Source: Marinobacter fonticola (GTDB lineage: Bacteria > Pseudomonadota > Gammaproteobacteria > Pseudomonadales > Oleiphilaceae). Taken from it: a stretch of 64,000 nt of DNA. Position 1 is the stretch's first letter; the number at the start of each line of letters is the position of its first letter. Position numbers and translations under genes: made by a program. This document shows positions 45,455 to 53,900 of this stretch, in pieces. The notes under the pieces are model-generated. The model did not search any database. It saw nothing but the letters and a program-made list of their open reading frames with translations, and was not told where the DNA came from. The DNA lies in contig NZ_CP043042.1 of the NCBI RefSeq assembly GCF_008122265.1, positions 2,046,001 through 2,110,000 on the forward strand, written 5' to 3'.

Positions 45455-45678
45455 TATTTGTTCAACCTGCTCCGAATTCTACTAAAAACTTGCTTACCTG
45501 GTACGGGGGTTACCTGTCCAGATTCCAGTTCTGCCAATCGATTTTCTGCAACCGCTGCCCATTGCTCATCAATGGCGCTTTCAGTAGGGTTCAGGCTTCT
45601 TAACAGCGACTCTACAACGAGGGCGCGCCCCTCGACTGGCAGTGCGTTGGCTTCATCAATTAATTCCTGAATGCGCAT
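45454..45678 (-). CDS. Addiction-module antitoxin paired with the interrupted RelE/ParE toxin
   Basis: 74 residues from the ATG at 45678 (MRIQELIDEANALPVEGRAL). The pattern of VVESLLRSLNPTESAIDEQW resembles the short addiction-module (TIGR02574-like) antitoxins that precede RelE/ParE toxins. The stop overlaps the toxin ATG as TAATG. The antitoxin frame is intact although its toxin is broken. Confidence 0.78.
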   Translation of the reverse strand: MRIQELIDEANALPVEGRALVVESLLRSLNPTESAIDEQWAAVAENRLAELESGQVTPVPGKQVFSRIRSRLNK

Positions 45679-45740
45679 TACACGGGCTCCGCAGGTAGTA
45701 ATGGGCGATGTTTGTTCCACGTATCTTAACCTTTGGGGAA

Positions 45741-45962
45741 TTAATTTTCTCCCTGTTCCGCCTGAGCAGAACTTTCCCGGGAGGGTGGCAGTGAGACCCT
45801 GAGCTCCGACCGGTTTGGAAACCTGATTCTTTCCGGCAGGACAGCGGTCAGACGCGCAGCAGGCTTGCCGTGGCGAAGAATAACGATCTCGTCGCCTTCA
45901 GCTACAGCGTCTAAAAGATTTGAGAGCTTTTCCCGAGCTTCCCGAACGTCGACTGTTCGCAT
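45741..45962 (-). CDS. Phd/YefM-type antitoxin without a partner toxin
   Basis: 73 residues from the ATG at 45962 (MRTVDVREAREKLSNLLDAV), with EIVILRHGKPAARLTAVLPE, the prevent-host-death antitoxin fold. Normally a PIN (VapC) or RelE toxin follows directly; here the next gene, 63 bp on, is the antitoxin of another module. It is therefore an orphan, or a remnant of a lost pair. An upstream start at 46010 would add a non-conserved leader. Confidence 0.78.
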   Translation of the reverse strand: MRTVDVREAREKLSNLLDAVAEGDEIVILRHGKPAARLTAVLPERIRFPNRSELRVSLPPSRESSAQAEQGEN

Positions 45963-46024
45963 GATTTTTTTCCGTGCGTGTATACAAATACCGTACTTCA
46001 CAGGAAGCATAAGCTGGCAATTAA

Positions 46025-46038
46025 ACTCCGCTGGGAGT
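46025..46038 (-). terminator. Weak hairpin downstream of phnE2
   Basis: ACTCC (46025-46029) and GGAGT (46034-46038) form a 5-bp stem with a 4-nt loop; on the minus strand TTTAATT follows. It lies about 50 nt past the phnE2 stop. Confidence 0.35.
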
Positions 46039-46086
46039 CTTCGTTTTCAAATCGCTGAGTCAAATATTTTCCCGCTCAAAACCGAT

Positions 46087-46887
46087 CTAAATAACTTTTC
46101 TACGCAGCCATGCGGCAACGGCTTCGCCAACGATGACCAGCACGATGATGGCAATCAACACAGTGGCGACCGTGCGCCAGTCGAGCGTATCGATAGCACC
46201 TTGCAGAATCACGCCGATACCTCCGGCCCCGACCAGCCCGAGTACCGTGGACTCGCGGAGATTGATATCCCAGCGCAGCACGCTGACGGCGAAGAAGGTT
46301 GGGATCACCTGCGGCACGATGGCGTACAGCACGACCTTGGCATGTGATGCGCCCGTGGCTTTCAGCGCCTCGACCGGGCGTTGGTCTATTTCCTCGATAG
46401 CCTCGCCGATCAGCTTGCCGAGAAAGCCCAGCGAGCGAAACATGACGGCAATGATGCCTGCCAGTACGCCCGGCCCGAAGATTGCCACGAACAATAACGC
46501 CCAGATCAGCGTATTCACCGAGCGACTGGAGACCAGAATGAACCGGCCAAGCCATAGCGTCGCGCGGTTGGGTGTCGTGTTTTGGGCGGATATGTAGGCG
46601 ATAGGCAACGACACGATGACTGCGATGAGTGTGGCGATGGTGGCGATGTTCAGGGTCTCGATGAGCGCCCAGATGATCGCGCTTATGCTCGAGATATCAG
46701 GCGGCATCATCCGCGTGAATAGATCGCCTATTTGCGCAGGTGCGTCCCATACCCAAGGCCATATGATGTTAATGGTGGAAAGCGACCAGCTTACCGCCAG
46801 TACGACGACTAGCAGAATGGCCAGGCGTGTCCAGCGTTGACGACTGGTATAGCGCGACCAGGCGCGATCAGCGACGGATGGGTTCAC
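46087..46887 (-). CDS. phnE: Phosphonate/phosphate ABC transporter permease PhnE (second copy)
   Basis: 266 residues, about six membrane helices, ending with the conserved GLVGAGGIGVILQGAIDTLDW region of PhnE-type permeases. It would form the membrane channel with the other permease. It is the last gene of phnC-phnE1-phnE2 and starts 4 bp inside phnE1. Confidence 0.88.
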   Translation of the reverse strand: MNPSVADRAWSRYTSRQRWTRLAILLVVVLAVSWSLSTINIIWPWVWDAPAQIGDLFTRMMPPDISSISAIIWALIETLNIATIATLIAVIVSLPIAYISAQNTTPNRATLWLGRFILVSSRSVNTLIWALLFVAIFGPGVLAGIIAVMFRSLGFLGKLIGEAIEEIDQRPVEALKATGASHAKVVLYAIVPQVIPTFFAVSVLRWDINLRESTVLGLVGAGGIGVILQGAIDTLDWRTVATVLIAIIVLVIVGEAVAAWLRRKVI

Positions 46888-47702
46888 CAGATATTCCTCC
46901 GGATGCGGCCACTGATCCCCTCGACGATCAGAATGACCGCGATAATCACCAAAGTGATGGCAAGCGCGAAATCGTAATCATAGCGGCCGAAAGCGTTCAT
47001 CAATGTCGCGCCGATACCGCCCGCACCAACAATCCCAACTACCGCCGAGGCACGTAGATTACTATCCAGCTGGTACATGGCGAGTCCGATCTGGCGTGGC
47101 ATGATCTGCGGCAACACCGCGAACTGCAGAACCGCGATATAGCGTGTACCACTACTGCGTAGTGCTTCCACCTGCCCCCAATCGATCTCCTCGATACGTT
47201 CCGCGAGCATTTTGGCGACGAAGCCGATGGAGTAGATGGTTAACGTCAGGATGCCGGCGATTGGACCAAAGCCGACGGCTTTGACAAACAGGATCGCTAC
47301 GATCACCGGATGGAAACTGCGCGCGGTAATGATCAAGCCGCGGCCCAATAGATAAATCGGCATGGCCGCGATATTGCGCGCCGCCATAAAGGCAATGGGC
47401 ACACTCAGCGCGAGTCCCAGTAACGTTGCTAGAATCGCGATCTTAAAGCTCTCCAAGAGCCCCTCGATCAGCAGCTCGCTACGTTCGAAACTAGGCGGAA
47501 AAGAGCCTGAGAAGATGCGCTGAGCCCGTGATATACCTTCCTGGATTCGCGCCCAGTCAAAGGGCAGGGTGTATAGCGCCCAAACGGCATAGACGACGCA
47601 GCCGATCAGCAACCCCCAGCGCAGAAACGGGTTGGTAATAAACGGTGGCTTGTGCCAGGTGCGGATTGGGGTCTTAGAGGATGCTGGCGTCTCGCCGGTC
47701 AT
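46884..47702 (-). CDS. phnE: Phosphonate/phosphate ABC transporter permease PhnE (first copy)
   Basis: 272 residues with a short cytoplasmic N-terminus (TPIRTWHKPPFITNPF), about six membrane helices and the coupling-loop region VEALRSSGTRYIAVLQFAVLP. The C-terminal VGIVGAGGIGATLMNAFGRY region resembles its neighbour. Two distinct permeases in tandem are common in phnCDE1E2 loci. It overlaps phnC and phnE2 by 4 bp each. Confidence 0.88.
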   Translation of the reverse strand: MTGETPASSKTPIRTWHKPPFITNPFLRWGLLIGCVVYAVWALYTLPFDWARIQEGISRAQRIFSGSFPPSFERSELLIEGLLESFKIAILATLLGLALSVPIAFMAARNIAAMPIYLLGRGLIITARSFHPVIVAILFVKAVGFGPIAGILTLTIYSIGFVAKMLAERIEEIDWGQVEALRSSGTRYIAVLQFAVLPQIMPRQIGLAMYQLDSNLRASAVVGIVGAGGIGATLMNAFGRYDYDFALAITLVIIAVILIVEGISGRIRRNIW

Positions 47703-48490
47703 TGGGTCACCGCTCGTGTGAAGGCGGCGCCGGTGTTCCCGGGCTCCTCGGATGGAATTCCGCTATACACAGCATCCATGGCGTCGTCGTTCAGGTCGCT
47801 GGGCTTGCCGTCGAAAATCAGCCGGCCAAAGCGCATGCCGACGATGCGGCGCGTGAACTCCTTGGCTTCGCTGACATTATGGATGTTGATGAGCACCGGC
47901 AGCTTGAGTTCATCAGCCAGGTTCTGCAGCAGTTCCATGATCTGCCTTGAGCTGACCGGATCGAGCGATGCGGTGGGCTCGTCAGCGAGCAGAATATCCG
48001 GGTTCTGCATCAAGGCTCGCACCACACCGACACGTTGGCGCTCGCCACCCGAGAGTTCGTCGGCACGTTTATTGGCATACTTGGCAATACCGACGCGCTC
48101 CATCAAATGGAACGCACGCTCGATATCCTCGGCGGGGTAACGACGCAGCGCGGCACGCCAGTAGGGAACGTAGCCCAGCCGGCCGCACTGTACGTTTTCC
48201 ATGACCGTGAGACGATCGACCAGATTGAAACCCTGAAAGATCATGCCGATACGGCGTCGCGATTTACGCAATTCATCGCGCTTGAGGGTGGTGAGTTCCT
48301 GTCCGTTCAGTTCGATACTGCCCGATGTTGGCTCTACCAAACGGTTGATGCAGCGTAGCAATGTACTCTTGCCGGCTCCCGAGGCACCGATTATCGACAC
48401 AAGAGATTCGTCTGGAACCTCGAGGTTGAGATCCTTGAGCACCGGTTCGCCGTTACCGTAGCGCTTGATCAGATGGCTTATGCGCAACAT
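47699..48490 (-). CDS. phnC: Phosphonate/phosphate ABC transporter ATP-binding protein
   Basis: 263 residues. Walker A GASGAGKSTLLRCINR, the signature LSGGERQRVGVVRAL and Walker B DILLADEPTASLDP are intact. It energises the PhnD/PhnE uptake system. It starts 79 bp after phnD; the gap has a purine-rich, GC-balanced stretch but no obvious terminator. Confidence 0.92.
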   Translation of the reverse strand: MLRISHLIKRYGNGEPVLKDLNLEVPDESLVSIIGASGAGKSTLLRCINRLVEPTSGSIELNGQELTTLKRDELRKSRRRIGMIFQGFNLVDRLTVMENVQCGRLGYVPYWRAALRRYPAEDIERAFHLMERVGIAKYANKRADELSGGERQRVGVVRALMQNPDILLADEPTASLDPVSSRQIMELLQNLADELKLPVLINIHNVSEAKEFTRRIVGMRFGRLIFDGKPSDLNDDAMDAVYSGIPSEEPGNTGAAFTRAVTQ

Positions 48491-48569
48491 GGAAGGTCTA
48501 TCTCCTCGGGCAACTACCGCCCCTGCCAGCGGCTTTTTCTATTGCAGGCAGGGGCAGGTCAGGGACGTC

Positions 48570-49571
48570 TTATTTGATGTTTTCTTTGGTGTAAGTGACG
48601 CCGTTGGCCTCTTGTATGTCCCGGATGACTTCCCAGTCTTCCTTATAGGTGATCGGGACGAATTTCGTGACCCCGGAGAACTCCTTGCCCAGCGCGGTGC
48701 CTTCCAGCTCGAAGGTCATGAATGCCTCTTCAATCTTATCGGCGAGTTTCGGGTCCAGGTTGTGGGCGTATGTGTAGGAGGTGGTCGGAAAGGACTTCGA
48801 TTCGTAGACGATCTTGAGGTTGCTGGGGTCGATGACGCCGCGATCGATCATACGGTCGACGACTTCCGAGGCGACTGGCGCGGCGTCGTAATCGCCAGCG
48901 GCCACGCCGAGGATCGACTGGTCGTGCGAGCCGGAGTAAACGACTTCGTAATCCTCGTCCGGCACGATGCCCTCTTTCGGAAATAGAGCCCGAGGTGCCT
49001 GATTGCCGGAGTTGGAGGTCGGCGAGGTATGTGCGACGCGCTTGCCTTTCAAATCCTCGATGCTATCGATGCCGCTGTCTTTTTGGGTATAGAGTTGCAG
49101 CTTGTAGCCGAAAGAGCCATCGTCCGTACCCATGATGGCGAAGGGTACCGCGCCGGCCAGGTTGACGGCGAATGGCGTGGGCCCGGTCGAGAAGCCGGCG
49201 ATGTGAAGGCGTCCGCTGCGCATGGCTTCGATCTGCGCGGCATTCGACTGCACGGCGAAGAAACGCACGTCCTTACCGGTGACCTCCTCCACGTGTTCAA
49301 TGAACGGCGCCCAGATATCCCCGTAGATCGATGGATCGGTGACAGGCGTATAGGCGAACACCAAGGTGTCCGGACTGACCACCTTGTCCGGGTCGGTCGG
49401 CGTATCGGCGACGAGGTCGCCATTCTTGTCGCAGTAACCCGGGGACAGGGCGCCGTTGTCGTTGCATTCAGCGGCGCTGGCCACGGCCACCGGCATTAAC
49501 GTAGCAACGAGTAGCGCGCTCAATGTCAATTGTAGAGGGCGGTTGAACAGATGGTCTTTGGAAACCGGCAT
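48570..49571 (-). CDS. phnD: Phosphonate/phosphite/phosphate ABC transporter substrate-binding protein
   Basis: 333 residues with a signal peptide (NRPLQLTLSALLVATLMPVA then ASA-A). The mature part has TLVFAYTPVTDPSIYGDIW and the ligand-binding features SNAAQIEAMRSGRLHIAGF and HTSPTSNSGNQAPRALF typical of PhnD. The ATG at 49571 has AAGGAG upstream; earlier in-frame codons lie before this signal. No C-P lyase, phosphonatase or phosphite dehydrogenase gene is in the window, so the substrate is open. Confidence 0.9.
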   Translation of the reverse strand: MPVSKDHLFNRPLQLTLSALLVATLMPVAVASAAECNDNGALSPGYCDKNGDLVADTPTDPDKVVSPDTLVFAYTPVTDPSIYGDIWAPFIEHVEEVTGKDVRFFAVQSNAAQIEAMRSGRLHIAGFSTGPTPFAVNLAGAVPFAIMGTDDGSFGYKLQLYTQKDSGIDSIEDLKGKRVAHTSPTSNSGNQAPRALFPKEGIVPDEDYEVVYSGSHDQSILGVAAGDYDAAPVASEVVDRMIDRGVIDPSNLKIVYESKSFPTTSYTYAHNLDPKLADKIEEAFMTFELEGTALGKEFSGVTKFVPITYKEDWEVIRDIQEANGVTYTKENIK

Positions 49572-49783
49572 GATAGTCACTCCTTCCATTCGCCTGATTG
49601 TAGTTGTTGTCGAATTGGGGTGGGTTCTCAATGAGATTAAGCACTAAAGTCGATTTTCACAACAACGCTGGCGGCCATGGACCACTTGATCGACCATGGA
49701 CAGGATATGAGGCCGCTCTCTGCACTGCGGTCCCGGCAGTGATCGAAGCGTTCTGTGAGGCGGGTTTTGCGTATTGAAGGGGT

Positions 49784-49810
49784 GGCTAGTTGGGCAACTT
49801 CAAACTAGCC
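49784..49810 (+). terminator. Orphan terminator-like inverted repeat
   Basis: GGCTAGTT (49784-49791) and AACTAGCC (49803-49810) form a perfect 8-bp stem, followed by GGCTTTT on the plus strand. There is no known + strand gene upstream for it to end, so either an unseen transcript or chance is responsible. Confidence 0.4.
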
Positions 49811-49934
49811 GGCTTTTCGAGCATCGATTCCAGAGAAAGCTCCAGCACCGACAAGCGTTTCACCTTCGCTGATGAATGCACTAGAAGTATGGGAAACAGG
49901 CATAACGTGGTAGGACAACGAGAAAGTCTGCGTC

Positions 49935-49988
49935 GACTCCTGGCTCGGGAATGACAACGTTGAGGCGGAGTCCCCAAAGCCAGGAGTC
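49935..49988. repeat. 11-bp inverted repeat downstream of the entericidin gene
   Basis: GACTCCTGGCT (49935-49945) and AGCCAGGAGTC (49978-49988) are perfect complements separated by 32 bp. They lie 23 bp past the stop of the lipoprotein gene on the minus strand. A long-loop hairpin or a remnant of a small mobile element would both fit. Confidence 0.5.
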
Positions 49989-50011
49989 AAATCATAGAGG
50001 CGAAGCATCAA

Positions 50012-50164
50012 TCAATCTTCAGCTTCCTCCTCCATGTTTTCACCTGCTTGCTCAACGTCCTCGCCGACACCTTCCATCGTGTTACAGCCTGCGAGGCTGC
50101 CGCCTAGAAACAGAACGAGAAAGAATGAGCGAAGCGCGAGTTTTACCTTATGCTCGAAAGACAT
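50012..50164 (-). CDS. Entericidin-type small lipoprotein
   Basis: 50 residues. The signal peptide LALRSFFLVLFLGGS ends in the lipobox LAGC (Cys27), after which the mature part is NTMEGVGEDVEQAGENMEEE, the entericidin EcnA/EcnB pattern. AGGAGG lies about 5 nt before the ATG. Entericidins are tiny envelope lipoproteins linked to osmotic or stationary-phase stress and possibly cell lysis. It is monocistronic, near a DUF1328 gene on the same strand. Confidence 0.85.
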   Translation of the reverse strand: MSFEHKVKLALRSFFLVLFLGGSLAGCNTMEGVGEDVEQAGENMEEEAED

Positions 50165-50277
50165 GGTTACCTCCTGAGTCTTCTCTACTAATCACGCAGG
50201 AAGCATCCGTGCTTCCTTGACCCGAACGAACATCCTTTTCGGGCGACGGGGAGTGGGAAGAATCCAGCCGGTTCCGG

Positions 50278-50454
50278 CTAGACCTTGGGTCCTTTGCCTT
50301 TCATGGCATTGGCAATTAACGAGATCACCAGCAGGACGAGAAAAATAAAGAACAGAATTTTGGCGAAACCGGCGGCTGTACCTGCGATACCCCCGAAGCC
50401 CAGCACACCAGCAATGATCGCGACAACTAAACAGACTAGCGCCCAATACAGCAT
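50278..50454 (-). CDS. DUF1328 (YtjA family) small membrane protein
   Basis: 58 residues starting [20 protein letters not shown], with a second helix [20 protein letters not shown]. This is the DUF1328/UPF0391 signature. Members are often stress-induced in gammaproteobacteria. GGAGG lies just upstream of the ATG at 50454; a longer in-frame reading upstream has no such signal. The function is unknown. Confidence 0.88.
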   Translation of the reverse strand: MLYWALVCLVVAIIAGVLGFGGIAGTAAGFAKILFFIFLVLLVISLIANAMKGKGPKV

Positions 50455-50635
50455 ATAGACATCCTCCTTCTCTTTGTGTCGTTTCGCACGATGTCGAGAT
50501 TTGACCGCGGCTGACACTGTTTCCATGTGTTTATGTTAATTTTTTGCTTTGCTGCCCCTTAAAAATTGCACAGGTCTGCGAAAGCAGCAATGACCTGAGT
50601 GAATCGAAATGCACCAAAGAACGGTTAACCTGTTG

Positions 50636-50663
50636 ATAATAAATAGTTTAATTGATTTATTAT
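50636..50663. promoter_or_regulatory. AT-rich 9-bp perfect inverted repeat
   Basis: ATAATAAAT (50636-50644) and ATTTATTAT (50655-50663) are perfect complements around a 10-bp spacer. It lies in the 507-bp gap between the DUF1328 gene and recC, 180 bp upstream of the DUF1328 start. It could be an operator for that gene or a low-complexity coincidence. The gap otherwise holds the MITE and nothing else that I recognise. Confidence 0.4.
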
Positions 50664-50719
50664 GGTTTATTCAGGTTCAGTTAATTTCTGGTTTTCAACC
50701 GGTTCCGGCGAGGAGCTAA

Positions 50720-50878
50720 GGAGCCTCTGAAAAAGTTCAGGCTGTGGATGAAGCGCAAGGCGCACGGAGCGCAAGATGCGAAACATACCTTGCTGGTAGG
50801 CGAGTTTCTGACCGGGCTTGCGCACAAGCACCGCGCAACGCAGTGATTCGCCGCAGAATGGTCTTTTTCAGAGGCTCC
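50720..50878 (+). mobile_element. 159-bp MITE with 16-bp perfect terminal inverted repeats and CTAA target duplication
   Basis: The left end GGAGCCTCTGAAAAAG (50720-50735) is the exact reverse complement of the right end (50863-50878). Direct repeats CTAA flank it at 50716-50719 and 50879-50882. CTAA matches the YTAR target of IS5-group elements. There is no transposase; the interior has no conserved protein. It is best read as a non-autonomous element mobilised by an IS5-family transposase elsewhere. It sits 84 bp upstream of recC. Confidence 0.88.
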
Positions 50879-50961
50879 CTAAGACATTGCCGCACAGGCC
50901 CGGTATCATTCCCGCCAGTACAAAGGCGCTGATTACGCATACCGACTTTTAGAGAGTGGAT

Positions 50962-53900
50962 ATGACAGCAGGGGACAGGATGCAGGTACCCACCGGGTTC
51001 CAAGTCGTTCATGCCAACAAACTGGAAGATCTGCGCGCGGTTACGGTCGAAATCATCCGCAAATTCCCGCTTGCCCCTTTGGAAAATGACGTTTTCCTAG
51101 TCCACTCCAACGGTATTGCCCAATGGCTCAAGCTGGCACTGGCCCGCGATGACGACGATCCGGAGCTGGCCGGCAACGGCATCGCGGCGGCCATGCAGTT
51201 TTCACTGCCGTCGCGATTTCTCTGGCAGGTTTACCGCACGGTGCTGGGTGAAGATCAGGTTCCTCAACAGTCGCCTTTTGATAAAAACCGGATGACCTGG
51301 CGCCTGATGCGTCTTATTCCTGAGATTGCCGAAGAACCCGAGTTCGAGCCTCTCGCCCGCTTTCTTACCGGGAGCCAGCAAGAACGCCGGCGCTATCAGT
51401 TGGCGGAGCGGGTCGCTGACCTTTTCGACCAGTATCAGGTCTACCGGGCGGACTGGCTGGAGGACTGGTCCGAAGGCGATGATGTCATTCGCATCCGAGC
51501 CGGAGAGCACAAGCCGGTGCCCGGCGAGCAGCGTTGGCAGCCGGCTCTCTGGCGACGGCTGATTGCCGATATCGAGGGTAGCGGCGCCAACACGAGCCGT
51601 GCTGAGGTCCATACCCGTTTCCTCGATGCGATGCGTTCGAAGGGAGCTAGCGAACGTCCACGGGACCTCCCCAGGAGGATTATCGTCTTCGGCCTGTCCT
51701 CGCTGCCCCAGCAAACGCTTGATGTGCTGAGCAGCCTCGGCCAGTGCTGCCAGGTTATCCTCTGCGTTCATAATCCCAGCCAGTATCACTGGGCAGATAT
51801 CATCGAAGATCGGGATCTGCTGCGTGCGGAGCGCCGCCGCCGGGACCGCAAACCCGGCATGCCAGTCACACTGAACGACCACAATCAGCATCTCCATGCT
51901 CACCCTCTGCTCGCCGCCTGGGGCAAACAAGGGCGGGATTACATCCGGTTGCTGGATAGCTACGACGCGCCGGAACTCTATGCTCACTGGCTGGACCGGG
52001 TCGATCTGTTTCGCGAGAGCGAGAAGCCAAACCTGCTTGGCAGTATCCAGAACGACATCCTCGATCTGAATCCCGTTCTGGAGAGTGCGCGAGAAAAAAC
52101 ATCCGAGGATGCGGCGGACCGATCGCTGGTCTTTCACTGTACCCATGGCCCGTTGCGCGAAGTGGAAGTCCTGCACGATCAGTTACTGGCGGCCTTCAGC
52201 GAAGACGAAACGCTCAAACCCCAAGACATCATTGTCATGGTGCCCGATATCAACGCGTACTCGCCGCACATCGAGGCGGTTTTCGGGCAGCTCGATCCCT
52301 CAGACGACCGCTATATTCCCTATACCATTTCCGACCAGGGCCAGCGGCATCAGGTGCCCGTACTGGTGGCACTCGAAGCGTTGCTGTCACTGCCGGAATC
52401 GCGTCTGGCGGTGAGCGACGTTCTGGACCTTCTGGATGTTGCACCGCTGCGCCAGCGGTTTGCACTGGCCGAAGACGATCTACCCCAGCTTCACGACTGG
52501 ATTCGTGGCGCTAACATCCGCTGGGGCCTGGATGACGGGCACCGGGCATCGCTTGACCTGCCGGAGGGCTTGTTTCGCAATACCTGGCTATTCGGTTTGC
52601 GCCGAATGTTACTGGGTTATGCCACGGGAGACGGCGCAGCCTGGCAGGCTATCGAGCCCTTTGCCGAAGTGGGCGGACTGGAAAGCCGTCTTGCCGGCCA
52701 GCTCGACAGTTTTGTCGAACGTCTTCAATCGTATTGGGAGAAACTCAGTCAGCCGCGCACGCCGTCAGTGTGGGCAGACATACTCAATCAGCTGCTCCGG
52801 GATTTCTTTGTCGAGCCGGAAGGCGAAGACGTGCTCCTGTTCAGTCAGCTTGAGGCGGCCGTCGAACAGTGGCTGGATGCCTGCGAGGAAGCCGAACTTG
52901 AAGACGAACTGCCGCTGCATATCGTGCGCGATGTACTGCTCGAACAACTGGATCAGGGCGGGCTGAGCCAGCGTTTTCTGGCGGGCAAGGTGAACTTTGC
53001 CACGCTGCTGCCGATGCGCGCGATTCCGTTTCGCCGGGTCTGTCTGTTAGGCATGAACGATGGCGATTACCCGCGCACCCAACCGCCGATGGATTTCGAC
53101 CTGATGGCCCGGGATTATCGCCCCGGAGACCGGTCCCGGCGGGAGGATGATCGCTTTCTTTTTCTCGAGGCGTTTCTCTCTGCCCGGGATCAGTTCTACA
53201 TCAGCTGGGTAGGGCGCAGTATTCACGATAACTCCGAGCGGCCGCCGTCGGTGCTGGTGGCGCAGCTTCGCGATCATATCGATGCTATTCGGGTTACCGA
53301 TGGCCGCGAAAAGAGACTCTCTGCAGTGTTGACGACGTCGCATCCGCTCCAGCCTTTCAGCATGGCTTATTTCCCGGCTCAGGCTGACGGTGGGCCCCTG
53401 TTTACCTACGCCCGGGAGTGGCGTTCGGCGCTGGATGCCCGCGAGCTGGAGCAGGCGACACCGGGCCTGAAGCTTGACGGTCCGCCAGCCGAAGTCTTCG
53501 ATCAGCCCCTTTCCCTGGGCCAGCTGATTCAGTTCCTGCGTAAACCGGTGGATGTCTTCTTTCAACAGCGTCTGGGAGTCTATTTCGAGCTGGACACCGC
53601 AGAAAGCGAAGATGAGGAGCCGATTGTCCTGGATGGCCTCGAACGCTGGAAACTGACCGATAGGCTGGTGCAGGACGTCGTACGGCAGGAAACCGATGGC
53701 GAACATTTGCTGGACCACCTCACTAACGCTGCCCAGAGGGCAGTGGGCCGGGGCGAACTGGCGTTGGCGGAAGGCCTCGCCGAGCTACAGATTCGTCAGG
53801 CGATAGCCCCGCTACCGGAGCTCTATACGCGTTACCAGGCGCTAGTAACGAACTACCCGGACACCGAGTCCCTGCGCCCCCTGCGGATCGAGGTTCCGGT

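Larger units (their letters stand above)
49572..50011. other. Intergenic region upstream of phnD, with two inverted repeats
   Basis: 440 bp with no credible gene. It should contain the phnD promoter on the minus strand near 49600-49660, but I cannot place it. Two inverted repeats are present (49784-49810 and 49935-49988). No Pho-box-like repeat of 7-bp CTGTCAT units is evident. No tRNA or other RNA gene is seen. Confidence 0.6.

Noticed and set aside
50744..50932. 62-codon frame starting inside the MITE
   Set aside because: Runs across the MITE end into the flank, has no domain, and is explained by the mobile element.
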